This document shows positions 24,941 to 39,100 of a stretch of 64,000 nucleotides of DNA, in pieces. Every line of letters begins with the position of its first letter. The first letter of the stretch is position 1. Source of the stretch: Asterias rubens (lineage: Eukaryota > Echinodermata > Asteroidea > Forcipulatida > Asteriidae); NCBI RefSeq assembly GCF_902459465.1, contig NC_047062.1, positions 7,045,686 through 7,109,685 on the forward strand. The letters are read 5' to 3'. The notes under the pieces are model-generated. The model was not told the DNA's origin, ran no database searches, and worked only from the letters and a program-made list of their open reading frames with translations. Made by a program: the position numbers and the translations under genes.

Positions 24941-25320
24941 TAAAGGGTCTATGTACTTTTTGTAGGAAAAAACAAACAAACAATGTCCACAGATTTACAC
25001 TAAACTTACACAGGTTGAAGATGTGGTTTGATAGTAGAAAGCTTCCCTGAAAGTATTACTTGCTTAGGTGCTGTACTTTTTGAGAAATTAGTAAAACAAT
25101 GTCATGAAAATAATTTTCGTCTCAGTGATCATGAGACGAAAATTATTTTAGCATTGTAAAAACGTATTTTCATGACATTGTTTTACTCTCAGAAACTACA
25201 GCACCTCAGCAACTAATACTATAAGATACGCTTTCTATTATCACTATCTTCAAACGGTGTAAGTTTAATGCAAATCTGTGGACATTGTGCTTTGTGCTAG
25301 AAAAAGTACCTTAATGGGGT
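24941..25320. repeat. Foldback family C, complete copy
   Basis: The element runs from TTTAAAGGGTCTATGTAC to AAAGTACCTTAATGGGG. Its halves are inverted copies: GAGACGAAAATTATTTT, AAACAATGTCATGAAAAT and TGTCCACAGATTTACAC on the left have mirror images on the right around a short centre near 25128. Partial relatives lie at 19370-19580 and 29180-29345. No transposase is present. Confidence 0.85.
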
Positions 25321-25434
25321 TGAAAGATAACCGCCACAACCAACTTAGAACAACAAAACAAAAAAAACACCGCCTTTTCGTTATTCAAATAGTTGAAAAA
25401 GTTTCGTTTAATCATCCTGAGTGTTCCTCATGTG

Positions 25435-25780
25435 TGTTGGTCCAATCATGGAGGTAGAAATACCTCCATGGTCCAATGTACAGCTCGACACTATAGGAAT
25501 CAAATATATAGGGAGCCACGTTGAGAAAGGCCTGAGCATACCCATAACACCACTGACTCCACCTCTGAATCTCAGCAGACCGTCTTTATATAGACACCCT
25601 CTCTATATAGCTTTAAAACTAAACTTGAAAACTATAAACTTGTTCCGTCTTGGCTTTATAAATACCGTCAACAGTTCACTGTGCAAGGACCGCACTCTGA
25701 CAGATGGCGCACTGCGAATGACCATTAGGCCCAATTTTTAGGTGGTTGACCATGGAGATAAAATCTCCATGGTTTGACAG
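25435..25780. repeat. Two small palindromes (CCATGGAGGTA-type) in intergenic DNA
   Basis: At 25448-25475 ATGGAGGTAGAAATACCTCCAT and at 25750-25775 CCATGGAGATAAAATCTCCATGG are short perfect palindromes about 300 bases apart. They may mark an element boundary, but I could not establish one. Confidence 0.4.
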
Positions 25781-25805
25781 ACCGCGAGGTTTGTTTCGGT
25801 TAAAG

Positions 25806-26190
25806 GAACACGTTGCATGCCTTGGATCGGTCGAGTTGGTCTTTGAAAAGCGTTTGTGACCGTTTGTTATAAAATGCATACGGGTAGAAAGATGTTGTAA
25901 AAGTAGAATACAATCATCCACATAAACATGCCTCGAAATTGCACGGTTTTCCTTTTACCTCGTCGACTAACACGGTCGGCCATTTATAATGGGAGTCAAA
26001 GTTTTGACTCCCATAAATGGCCGACCATGTTAGTTCGCAAAGTAAAAGGAAAACCACGCAATTTCGAGGGAAATTTGTGTGGATCATTGTATTCTACTTT
26101 TAAAACATCTTTCCAACCATATGCATTTTATAACAAACGGTTACAAACTCTTTTTATGTACCAACTCGTCCGATCCAAGGCCTACGTTTG
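25806..26190. repeat. Foldback element family F, about 385 bp
   Basis: The two halves are inverted copies over nearly the entire length: GATCGGTCGAGTTGG, ATAAAATGCAT, AGATGTTGTAAAAGTAGAAT, GCCTCGAAATTGCACGG and GGCCATTTATAATGGGAGTC on the left have mirror images on the right, around TCAAAGTTTTGA at about 26000. A decayed relative lies at 42746-42870. Open frames inside are by-products of the inverted repeat. Confidence 0.85.
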
Positions 26191-26199
26191 AATTGATTT

Positions 26200-27418
26200 T
26201 CTGTAAAAGAGAATAGCAAAACCTGGATACGAGGGTTGGCCTTCCTTTATTCTGGATAAGTTCAAGGACGGTTTTTCCAAGAGAGAACAAATACTCTGCC
26301 CAAGCACGTGATCACAGTTCCCTGTTGCCCGCCTGATACTGAAGTCAATGTCACATTACTCTTGTTGAACAAAATAGACCTCAGAAACAAACGATTCTCT
26401 CTAGTGCTTAACATAACACTGATAACAATAGACGAAACTCATTATACCTTCTACTAAGCGCTCCTTCCTCATCATGCACGCAAACAACAAGCAGTATCAG
26501 AAACTCCAAAGAAGATAAAAAATCCTCAAAACATGGATGGCTCTTCAATTTTGTTTCCATATAGCCGACTTTTGTCCTCCAACAGTCAACCACATGACTA
26601 CATTTGTATGTCTGATTGCAATGATAGCATTGTTTGTAGCACTTAATGTTTAATGTTTTTTTCGATACCTGCGATTCCGAGACGAAACCAAGATCAAAAC
26701 TGAGACCGAAACCAAATGAGCCATTCGGAAAGCTTGGGAGATCACCAAGACTTTACAAAAATATGGTGGCCCTGAAAGAACACCGAACATATTGACGACA
26801 ATATTCATGAAACAAAAATTCTCTATTTGGGCCTCAAGTCGTGAATATTGGAGATGATTATTGTATTCATAACCAAAATCAATATAATAAACATACCTCC
26901 ACCTTCCCCGCTCTCACGCCAATTTTTGTTTTCATTGATATGTATTTGTTCGGGATTCTTTTCCCATTTTATAGCTTTCTATAGTTACACTGGTTTCGTA
27001 ATCATCAAATTCATCAACAATCAAAATTCAAGGGCCCAAATGGCCAGGATTGTACCATTAGGTTGTTAAAGAAAAACAAATCACTAAGTCTCAGCGGCCT
27101 CTTGGGTTTGCGTCTTTTGCCCAACGTTACCAACACGATTTTATCACAAGTGAGTCGTGAATTTTGCATTTATATTATTGGCGTCAATATTTACGACTGT
27201 GGAGGCACATCACGCTTAATTGTCGTGAAAGCAGTGCCATTTTGACATCAATATTAGTTGTTCGGTGTCTCTCTAGGACCACCATACAACACGGACAACC
27301 ATGACTTCATCGTTATTGGCGGGGCATCTAACAAATTTACAGTAAACACGTTGAGTTCTAGATCATTATTCATTTACAAGTATATATTTTGACATGGTCG
27401 CACATTGAAGACTGTCAC
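26200..27418. other. Intergenic stretch between RRP36 and the SVEP1-like gene
   Basis: No exon supported. It probably contains upstream regulatory DNA of the divergent SVEP1-like gene, but I see no specific site beyond the TATA motif annotated next. Confidence 0.35.
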
Positions 27419-27426
27419 TATATAAG
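27419..27426 (+). promoter_or_regulatory. SVEP1: Putative TATA box of the SVEP1-like gene
   Basis: TATATAAG lies about 100 bases before the proposed signal-peptide ATG, which would place transcription start near 27450 and give a short 5' leader. No transcript evidence is available. Confidence 0.45.
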
Positions 27427-27525
27427 CCATGTCACTCGACTATTATCCATTATACATTTTTAGTTTTTGGGAGTATCTTTTGCCGGATGCTATGCACCAA
27501 ATCGACTGTACACTTTCGACTGAAA

Positions 27526-30162
27526 ATGAAGCCAGTTGTAACTATTTTATTAATAATAGTTATTGTGAACATTCCATGTGTTTCATCGTGCCGTAAGTAA
27601 TTCTTTAAATTCTCCAGACATTATTGTGTTTTCTTTTTCATGAGTAAACAATGCGCTATTTTTTTGCAAAGATTCCAGCAGGAGATTTCACGAAACTTTA
27701 CGCAACTGCTGCGTAAGTCCACTTGCGCAACGTTTATGGCGCAACTTACCCCATAAACGTTGCCTACGTGGACGGGCCTACACAGTTGCGTACAGTTTCG
27801 TGAAATCAAATGAGAACTGGGCTATATTATTTAAACTTAAAATTTATGTTGTAACTATTTTAAAGTTTTCTTTTTGCTTTAATACTTTAGGCCCCTACAG
27901 CCTATTCAGTTCACTGTTGTCGGAACTTAGGCCTATGTCTTTGGGAACATCGTTTTTTTTCTTCACAATGAAACTATGACTAAACAAAGTAAAGAAAACA
28001 AACGTTCTCGTGAAATGACCGGGGTACTTGGTTTTCTTTTAAGTAATATGCAATACGTTCACCCACAAAAATTAATGTCACCCAAAACTTACCGAGATTT
28101 TAACCATGCCAAAAACATTAATTTTAATGAAAAGGTGGATTATGTTCCGTAAATGTTTTCATCTTACAAAGTACACCATTTTTTTTACCGTGGCATGGTA
28201 TTCTTATCCGAAATGCCTCTTATTGACAATAACTTTTACAAATAATATTGTGCTGATCATTAAAATTGTGCACAAACACAAACACAATCTATCATAGATA
28301 TTCATTGTGTCAGTGGTTTTTTTTTTTTACACTTGAGAACTCATCATCACAACGAGTAAAGCATGATACTACACAACATGGTTAGGCCTATTATACAATC
28401 ATTATTGTTTTATTTAGGCCGTTGTCGTAATGGCGACCCTCCTCCGAAGCTGGGTCATCCCTGCCCTCATGATATCCACGTCCACGCTGATGACGCTTGC
28501 TCAGATACCACTGCTGTCTATTGGACTGATCCAACGGCTTCCGTCGCCAAAGAAGACTGTGAAACTGCTCAGTAAGTTAAAGACATCTTTGGAAGAAAAC
28601 GGCAACAATTACTGATCTTGATGTTCATTTAATTTGTTTCACTCAACAGGCCTATTAGTATTATCTCAATTGTAAGACCTATAAGAGGAAATTGAGTTCA
28701 TAGGTTAATCAGATTTCGATGTAACAAAAATCCAATCAATTTGAATAGAATGCTTTCAGGTGTTTTTCAAAAAGATTTGCGAAACCCCTGTATCGTCATG
28801 TACCAACACCCGAAACTTATTTTTTTTTTTTTGCGTCGCGACGGTGAGAAAATAGAACGCGCCGCAGGGTTGTGGGCTCCGTTTGGCGAATTGTTTTTTT
28901 GACGTTCTAATCATGAAACAGCTCCCATTTTGTTGTATGGTGCATGAACAATCAAATTTGCTTCGATATCATGGTTTACCTGAGAAACCATGAAGGCGTC
29001 ATAAAGGATGGTTTATAGACAACTGAAGTGCCTAAAAAACATTTGGTTTATGAAAGCCTTGAAACCACGAAATCAAAGCATCTTCGAGTTCGAACCAAGG
29101 TTTACTATTGAACACTCATAACACGTGGTTTAGGCCAAAGCAGGGTTTGGGTGCCCTAAGGAGTCCGTATGATGTTTGCGGGTACTTTTTGTAGGACACA
29201 AAGCATTTACATTCAACGTACACGGTTTGTGAGATATTGATGGTAGAAAGCACTTAAAATTTCCTGAGGTGCTATATAGTTTTTGAAAAATTAGTAACTT
29301 AACAATGTCAAGAAAAAACTTAGGCCCTAATTTTTTCAACGTGGGCTTATAGTTGTTTATGTTCACATTTCCATGAATTTTCAATGGTTTTTGACAGGTA
29401 GAGATACTAAAACTTTACTTTTAATTTTGTGTCCCTTCCCCCCATCATTTGGGGCAAGATGGGACGCATGCATTGTGCCATCATGGGTCAAAGAATAATC
29501 AAAGAGGCATACACTATGTGTTAAACACAAATAGGGGCAAGATGGGACAAACAATGTATGACCAGTGAACCGTCAATCATTATTGACGTTAGCCCCATAA
29601 ATCAGTCCAATCCACTCCTCAAGGATACGGAGTGGATTGGACCGATTTATGGGGTTATATTGACGTGTAAGTGAAACCATTGATGTTTAAACCAACAGTT
29701 TACATTGAGTATTTTTGAAATAACAACTATTACAATTGTATTTGTAACATATAAAAGTGTCCCAAATTACCCCAAACCATCCATAGTTCGTGACGACCTG
29801 ATCATAGTGAAAAATTGTCCCGTATTATCTCACTATAACCCGTCTGGGAGATCACAAAAGGCACCTAGATCTATAATTTCGGTAACGAGTCTCGAAGTAG
29901 TACGTATAGAGATAGTTGACATAGAACTGACACATGAGGGCGCATGATTTTGACTTTGCTGTTGAAAAGTATCGTCTGCTGGGCTCACATTTATTACTTT
30001 CCTCCTCGCTTTCGTCGTTCAGTGTAAAAAGGGAGGACCGTCATCCTTGTTCTGGTCGTAAGTTCAGTGCCCATGAGTCTCCATACAACATCAAATATAG
30101 TGCTACCGATCGCCTTGGGCACAGAAACGAACATTTGTGCTCGTTCTTTATCAATGTAAAAG
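27526..30162 (+). CDS. SVEP1: SVEP1-like exons 1-3: signal peptide and HYR module 1
   Basis: Exon 1 (27526-27592) encodes [20 protein letters not shown], a typical hydrophobic signal peptide ending near a Ser-Cys cleavage region. Exon 2 (28418-28571) and exon 3 (30023-30162) join in phase 2 and form an HYR module (an immunoglobulin-like beta-sandwich): [17 protein letters not shown] in the first half and the typical [19 protein letters not shown] and VKG ending in the second. The usual DNSG motif is replaced and an extra cysteine-rich lead ([11 protein letters not shown]) precedes it, so this first HYR is divergent. No von Willebrand A exon was seen between the signal peptide and this module. 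The assignment of exon 1 rests on signal character, the GTAAGT donor and phase match. Confidence 0.65.
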
Positions 30163-33100
30163 GTAAGTAATTTCGAACGTAATTTTGTTTTTGTCATGAT
30201 CACATATTTTCAGCAACAAACTGGGTCAATAAGCCATTTTGAGATATGTTGTTGGACACGGGAAATAGGTTTGGGTTAATTTGTCTGTATACACCCAAAT
30301 CAAAGACTTTGTGTCCACCATAATTCAAATATACCCTGGTGTCATGTGTTTTCAGTAGGATAACAGAAAAATTGTTCTCAATCAAAAACTAAATATTTTT
30401 TTTCAAATCATCTGTCCAATTTTTTAAACAATAACACTTACAGTTTACACTTCATCGTGTGTTGAAATTTGTAAAGTTTTGGTTTTACGTTGCGAGAGAC
30501 AGTCCGCCATTAACAGTGCTTGTGCTTGCACGATGTTGGAGCAGCGTCATATGTTTTCACACCTTTCATTGGTTAATGGTGGTATTTTATTGAATATTCA
30601 GAAGCTAGTATGGCGTGCAAAATAAATCAAAAATATTATTCAGTTACTACTAAACAAATTTAATTACATTTTTGTCCTAAGGCATTATGGCTACTATATT
30701 AGAATCCAGAGCTATCATCAGGCATGAAAGTAAAACACCCCACCCCCTTAAAGCACACACACTTCATAACAATCCGTTTTCCCCCATTTCAGACCAGTAA
30801 TGTTTGGTTTCAGGAGATAAGAAACCAATCTATGATAATTTCTCTTTAATGTAGACATAATATTTATGACGCTTATCGGAATTTATTACAGTATGCAGTT
30901 AATCAAAAAAAAAATTGTTGTGTCATTTTCACTTAAAATATTTTAATATTTTCCCCATATTGGCACACCATAGAATCCCAAATAGTAACCACCTCACGTG
31001 ATCTATCTAGTGACTAAAGCAGAATGAAACTCAATCTAGCAGATCATAATTTTGTTTTGAACTTTCGAGGTTGGATGATGTTTCTTCGACTCATTTGAAT
31101 GTTGGCATAATAATGCACTAGTGATTTGTACCAAAAAACAATAATTTTATAAATGTTTGGGCATAACCAACGACAGGAAACTTTATTCTCAGCATGATTA
31201 AGCCTGATGAAAATACAGACCGTGAGTATTCAGTAAACTGCATAGCTTCTGTCACCGGTGCAGTTTGCACAATTTCGCGGTAAACGGGAATCAAAGTTGG
31301 GGACCGAAAACATATGAGGGTTGATAACGTATGACGCTACGATACTAATGTTTTTTGTTCTTTGAATAGAAAAAATAACCCTAACAAACAAAATTTGATC
31401 AACATCATGATCAACTGAAGTCCTACCTAAACCTAGTAATATCTCATTTGAGTATTAATAGGTAAAGTACCATTTTATTTCATTCATCATATTATATTAT
31501 AATAACAAATGTATTTATTATGAATGAAAATAGTATCTTATTTAATAAATATGTCCAATTCAAAATGAGAAAAAACTACATTGAATTAAATGTAACAAAA
31601 ACATTAAACAAACATTAGGCCTATATTTTTTAATATGGAAATAAAGGTGAGAAAGAGATGAGAAGTTTATCTGGGCCATTGGAGGATTGATGGCCGCATT
31701 GTTGATGAAAAGAGATGTTCATTAAACTTCCCTAAATTCCATCAGGAATAATTTTGATGGGAGCATTTGAGGAATAGATTATTTGCTGGGAGCAGTCAAT
31801 ATAGTAGTACTAGTAAGTAGTACTTCAGATACAGATAAAGGTTTTGATAAAATATTGATACAGATTGATAAAAACTTGATACAGGTTTTGATACAGATAA
31901 AATATTTTGTGCCAATGTCATTCAGATGGTATTCGCTACTTTGTAGATTCTTATAGGATTTGAGGCATTGTAGATTCTTGCTAGATGCTGTTTTTACTCT
32001 TTTTATTATTTTTTTTAAAGAAAACAAATGTCCGACCCATCCATCAGTCTCCAGGGGACAAGTTTCCTGTTCCTGTGGAAACTCGTATGGATCAGCGTGT
32101 ACTATTAGCTGCATTGATGGATACTACCTCAGAGGAAATGATAAACGCATCTGTCAAAGCAATGTAGATTTTCTGTCCTTCTTCCATGGCCATCAATATC
32201 ATTATGGTCATAGTCATCACCATAGCCATTTACATCACCATAGTTATGATGTTGGGATGTGGTCAGGGACCAAACCATCATGCACACGTAAGTAAAGACT
32301 ACTTTTGGATGACGCCCCACGCTGAAACAGCGCCCTCTCCCTCACTGAGGTCATTCTCAACGAAATAATGACATTGCTTTGTGGGATTGGTAAAGCCTGT
32401 TGCAATTGCATGCAGATCTAGCCATCTCTTTGTGATATCTCCTGCTGTTAGCTCTCTCTGCAAGAGAAATTACTCATTAACACATGCTCAGATGTTTAAA
32501 GTATTGCGATAATTGATTTGATAGCTGAACCTGTTTCATACTGTTATCATTACTCAACACCGTCATGGTTTATACTGGAAGAGGCTAATGGAGGTCTCAC
32601 AGTATAGGAATGTTATAAGGGAAAAAATCAAATGTGATTTTGCTTTTGGAGTCACTCATTATATAGCCAGAGGCCAGGTTGCCAGAAGGATACAAACATA
32701 TTATGTGCTGTAGTTGCAACTTTCTAAACATTGCTTATACAGCAAATGGTAGCAGTTCTTAATTTGAACTGATTGTGCATCTTTCAAGTTACAAATAAAA
32801 TGAAATAGTAAACTTAAAAAAAGACTTTAAAAAAGTGCAACTTTCATTGAAATTCTCTCCAAACACGTTTTGTTTTGCTGTGGAGAAAAAAGTTGACTTT
32901 GAGGTACACATGTGATGATATTTTGTAATTTTTTGAAAAAGGAAAAACAAAAAACAAAAAAAACAAGAAACAAAGACTAAAATCATTGCCTGACATTTTA
33001 ATTTATGGCATTAACAGAAAGTCAATGTAACTACTCTTCCCATGTTGATCCTAACAGCAATCCAGTGCCCGGACCCATACCCGAACCTGCCATACAACTC

Positions 33101-36100
33101 AACAAACTGCACAGACGGCTACAATTATAACAGTGTCTGTTCCTACATCTGTCCACCTGGTTACAGCCTACTGTCCAGTAGCAAGAGAGTGTGTAAAGCA
33201 TGTAAGCTGTGGAGCGGGTCAGAAAATCCAGTGTGCAATGGTGAGAAAAACATACTTTTTAAGTATTATACTGTACAAGAGAACTTTATAAGCCCCCAAA
33301 GGGGTACTGCTGTCACGTTTGGGCTGGAGCCTCTGCGTGTCATTTGTCTTTATAGATTGAGTGCAGAAGTGGGATAATCTTTGGAAAACTTACATGTGCC
33401 GATCTCTTTATCAACATAGGTTTGTACTACAGACATAGGTTTGTAGCCATCCTGTGGGTTTTTATCTGCAGACATTTTCACGGCAACTATGCCACCAGTG
33501 TGTCCGACCTGGCTCCTCCTGTCAGGATGTTTGAGCATGACACCATACTTTCTGCTCAAACAAACGCTCTAGCTTTGCTGAAATGTTGAACAAAGAGCTA
33601 TTCCAAAAGTGTTCTTTCCACATACTGCATCTGCATGGAACTCCTTGCCTGGTGCATATGTTTCCCTTTTTATTCTATAATCAGGTCGGTTTTAAGAAGA
33701 ACATCAATAGGAGACTTTCCAACGCTAGGTGGCAGCAGACATACCGGGTAAATTTCCATTGTTACGTAGTTCTGAACATGCGCATAATTCTGAGAACAAT
33801 GGATTTACCCGGTAAGTCTGCTGCCCTCTATCGTCCCAGAAAGTCTCCCATTCCTACCTTCAGCTTCCCTGAGTCATTTTAACTTTTATCTTCTTGAAGC
33901 CCCTTACCAAAAGTGGCTTTTAGCAAATTTGCATTCATTTTGTTTTTAAATTTAAAGACACTGGACACCTTTGGTAATTTGTCAAAGACCAGTCTTCTCA
34001 CTTGGTGTATCTAAACATATGCACAAAATAACAAACCTGTGAAAATTTGAACTCAATTGGTTGTTGAAGTTGCGAGATAATAATCAAAGAAAAAACACCC
34101 ATTGTCACATGAAGTTGTGTGCTTTCAGATGCTTGATTTTGAGACCTCAAAATCTAATTTTGAGGTCTCAAATTCAAATATTTTAGTGGAAAAATTACTT
34201 CTTTTTTTACTTTGTTTTAAGGCCAAATAAATTTGCTCAAGAATAAAAGGAGGGTGTCAATGTCTTGCTTAAAACACAACTTGGCCACCTTTGTTCTCGG
34301 CAGTGCCTTGTTCGGTGATAATGTATGTTCTACAACTGACCATAACTTTTGTTAAAAGTAACTTTTCTCTTTACAGACACGCAGCCTCCAGTTATGAACT
34401 GCCCAGGTACCATCTTGGCTTATGCAGAGTCTGGTCAAACTACTGCTGCAGTCACTTGGGACCTTCCGACTGTGACAGACAACTCAAACGAGGTACTCAC
34501 CGCAGAGCAGAAAGAGGGTTTTCCTCCGGGAGCCGACTTCAGCAGCGGTTCACTCCTCATCAAATATGAAGTCAGTGATTCGAGTGGCAATAACGCTATT
34601 TGTTCATTTAGTGTTATTGTGCAAGGTTAGTGTGTATTTTGATAGTGCCAATGTAACCCAAACATGAGATATAGCAGGCCCTCTTTTGTTATATTATCAA
34701 ATTGCATACTCAGTATAATTACGGAGTAAAGGTATTGCATGGACAAGTTTAAATCATATTCTGTACCAATGGAGTCAGTTTGTTTTTGCCCAGTAAAAGT
34801 TAATGTAACCAACATAGAATGGACGAAAAGTAATCAGTTATTTCTTTTGTGACATAAAGATCAATATTCTCTGCTGATGTTTGATAAGGGATATATGACC
34901 AAGATGGGATGGTCTCTATATGGGACCTACACTAGGCCTGAAAAGCCTTGTGTTTGATTCTTTGCAGATGCGGAAATCACCTCCGCAAATTGTGCATCTG
35001 TAACCATTATTTGGTGTCAATTTCTTTGTGAATGTTTTGATGCCTGAAATGGAATACAGGATAGGCGCAGGTATAAGTAAGCTGCGCATTGTGCAGTGGT
35101 CATTTCTTTGTTTGAACAGCTAGATGTTAGTAATACACATTTTTCCTTTGCTAGTTATTCAGTGTCCAGCCAGATCCTTCCTCCCTGGCCAGCGGATGAT
35201 GTGCTCATCCCAATTCAACTTTGGCTCTGTTTGTCAGTTTGAATGCTCATCAGGCTTTGTGTTGAATGGAACTGAAACTAATGAATGCTTACGACAAGGG
35301 GAAACCACTAATGGTAATTGGAGTGCACCACAACCAACTTGTGAAGGTAAAAACCGAGTATGGCTTGTTTATTTTGACTGTACTTGTGGTGGTTATGTAG
35401 TGGGTAATGAATTTTTTTTCTAGGACGAATCATGCTCCTTTCTATTGAGTTTTATTATATGTATGTCATCCTTGATGCTACATGTCTAAAACATAAGTAC
35501 CTTTCTTGGGTCAATGTTAGCAATCAACAACAAAAAAATGTTTTCGTTCATCCGTAAACAACAGTTTTAAAAATGTTTGCATTCCATTTACCTTTTCAGA
35601 CATTTACTGCCCGGCACTCACCCCACCAATGAGTGGCAGTTTTGTTGGTAACTCATCACATTGTCCTACTGAATATGGATCATTGTGCGAGATTGAATGT
35701 GATGATGGGTATGAACTCACAGGAAGTGGATTGTTTCGGTGTCTTGCGTTGTCTGGAGCGTCTGAAGGATACTGGGACGGTGATGATATTCGATGTGAAG
35801 GTAAGAACAAACATTTCATGCAGACAAACTAACTGCCATAATTGTTTGTCTACAAGAAACTACCTGGAAACTTTTTACAAAAAATAATGCGATCAGGCGT
35901 ATATCTTTGTACCTTTTAATATACAAAACTTGTGTTTTTTAAAAAAACAAGTTGGAAATGATTCCAGTCCTTCAAAAGTTATAAGTCGTGTAAAGTAGAA
36001 GTTTGTAAGAGCCGATAATAGAGTATGAAACAACAAATTGAATGGGAAGAAGACCTGTTAAACATCTTGGAACTGTGCTCACCTCTTCCAAAACATTTGC

Positions 36101-39100
36101 AGTGAAAACAGATCTGTGAGGTCAAAATTTGCATTACGTTCAATTTTACAGGAAGTATAAACCAGGCCTAAGTTTGCAAGAAACAGCCTGACAGTCTGGG
36201 ATTTAAAAAAATAAGAAGTAAATTTGTTATTTTTAACCCAGTGCAAACTTGCCCACATGCCATCATCTCATCCTATGGTATGGTCACCAACCGAGACGAG
36301 TGTCCAGCCACCAATCAGGTCCCTGCTGGTTCTACCTGTCGTTATGCTTGTCAGCAGGGTTATGTACTGGTAGGGTCGACAGAGGTCACATGTGGACTGG
36401 ATGGCAAGTGGGATTTAGCGTTCCCCTATTGTGAAGGTAAGCAGTGAAGTTGAGATCTACGGTCTTTAGGTACAATGCTAGCTAGAGGGTCATCTTGGTT
36501 GTTCTACACAGAGAAGTTTAAAACTGAGGCCTACTGAGGTCTAAAGGCCTTTGAGTATGGTGTTAGCGAGAGGGTTATCTTGGTTGTTAACACACAGTGA
36601 AGTTTAAAACTGAGCTCTAAAGGCCTATGGGTATGGTGTTAGCTAGAGGGTCATCTTGGTTGTTCCACACAGATAAGTTTAAAACTAATGCAGCTTTGGG
36701 TATGGTGGTTATGCCAGAGGTTCATCTTTGGTAGTTACATTACTTATGTATGAAAGGACACGTTAACACCACATTTCTCCAGAAGACAATCAGAGTTGTT
36801 TTCCTTTTACTATAATCTTATTTCAATTAAATGTACATGTATTGTTGTTGTTATTGATGAAATGGCCGAATAAATAATAATAATAATAATAATAGCATAC
36901 TGATCAAAAGGTGAGTTGAAGCCAAAGGTTCTTTTCAGAACCATCCCAACTCATTAAGAGATTATCATTACATGTTGTTACCGCAAACCTTGCTATAACA
37001 CCATCCTTGTTACCACACTGTTGAATAGACACATATCTTATAGATGAAATCACAAACTCATAAATAGAGTATGCTGACATGATTGGATGCCCCCTTTTTA
37101 TTCCACTGATCAAGAACATTACAACAAATCTCTCTCCATTTTTCCCCAGCTGTAACTTGTGACAACAGCGCGTTACCTCCGCCAGAAAATGGCATTAAAA
37201 ATGGCTGCTCCAACTCCGAGGAGACGTACGGCACTACGTGTACACTGATTTGTAATGTTGGCTTCATGCCGACACAACCCACCTATGTAACATGCACTGA
37301 TGATGGAAATGGTGTGGGTGAATGGAATGGCAACACCATCACATGTGAAGGTTGGTTTCTGACAATAATACCATGTAAATGATTGGACATTATTTATAAG
37401 CCTCTCAGGCTAATGTATAAATTATACTTTTTATTGTAGAGCCTTCCTTTTTTTTTTAAACCACTAATAATATTGATAAAACCGATAATATTATTGCCGA
37501 TATTATCAATACATTTTGTCACGGATGGCACCTTTGAAAATCAGTGTTCTCACTGAAAGGTCCCAGGTCAAAATTCCAGTTGAACCTAGTTAACCTGGGT
37601 CAACTGGTTCAACTGGTTAGTGACCAAACTCGTCCATTTTCCATATTAACCAACTGGTTTGGACTAGGTTTAACTGTGTTCAACAGAGTTTAAATTATAA
37701 ACCAGTTGGTGTCTGTCCATTTTCCATATTAAACCAACTGGTTTTAACTGTGTTTAACTAGTTTATCAACTGGTTTCAAGTAGTTCCAGTTGAACCCAGT
37801 TTAACGAGGTTCAACTGGAATTTTGACCTGGGGTTTCCCCAGGGTAAAAAAGAAGAAAAAAAGAAAAAGAAAGTCACTATAGTTTTATTCTCCTCCCCCA
37901 ACTGTAGAGGTAAAGTGTGATCCATTACCTGTACCAGACATCACAGCGGGATATATGGCCGTCACCTGCACACTTCATGGGGTAGAGGTTACAGAGATAG
38001 ACCAACCACTGAGTTATGGCACTGTGTGTGTTACACCATGTGATCTGGGATACATGGGCAGTGGCTCAGGGAGTCGTACCTGTCTGTTGTCTGGTCAATG
38101 GGATGGAACGCCGACACAGTGTAATGGTAAGAAGTTATCTGATTTGAATTTCATCTGGCTTTTTCTTTGCAGGCCTATATTAAATATTTAGGACAATTCA
38201 CTTTGGGAAACAGAGAAAGACAGATCAAATACATTTGTTCTTGTGGTGGGTTGGTTTTGTTGGCATACGTGAATAATTACTTTTAATTTGTTTAAAACAT
38301 GAATATTACTGGTTTGATTTTTGATTGACAGATATAACTCCACCCACTTTGATATGCCCACCTCACATCTATGTATTTGCTGAACGGGGAACCAACTTTG
38401 CTGTGGTTATCTACGACTGGGAGCCCATACAGGTATGATAACCAGTTTTATTTTGGCTTTCATGTATGACGGAAAACTTATAGAGAAAAGGTTTAAATTG
38501 GCACTCATGTTTACTCTTTGAAACTTGTACTTTTAATTCAACATTTGACACTCCTTAATAGATCTGCTGTACTGGCCAGTTTTCCTAGTAATTTCTGAAC
38601 TTTGTCTTTAAAACACAACGTTACTTTATTTGCTGTTTTGAACCACGCAAAAGTACTGTGTCCGTGAAAGAAATATGGCCAAGTTAAAAAAATGCACTCA
38701 TGATCGCCTTGGATTTTTAAAAAAAGACCAGGATGAGGGTCTATAAGAAATCATTTCTGTTTGTTGAGTTATTGCTAAAAAAGCAGCACCTTAGAATCAC
38801 ACTTGGAATGCAAAGTTCTCTGCTTGAGGGTTCACATGATGAGTAATTTCTCTTTGTCTACTTGTGTGTTCTAATTAATTGTTATGTCTTCACATGTGTA
38901 CAGGTTGTGGAAGCTAGTGGTGACACTGTAGCAACGCTTGAGAGTATAAATGGAGCATCTGTACCAGCCAATAAGAGCACAGTATTTGCAGAAGGGACAT
39001 ATCACCTGATCTATAGAGCCACAGACAACAGCGGAAATTCAGCAACATGCGACATTTATCTTAATGTGAAAGGTGAGGAAACATTTTATTGTTTCAAAAA

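Noticed and set aside
25421-26191. Open frames of 81-106 codons in the RRP36/SVEP1-like intergenic region
   Set aside because: They run through the family F foldback element and nearby palindromes; both strands are open for the same reason.
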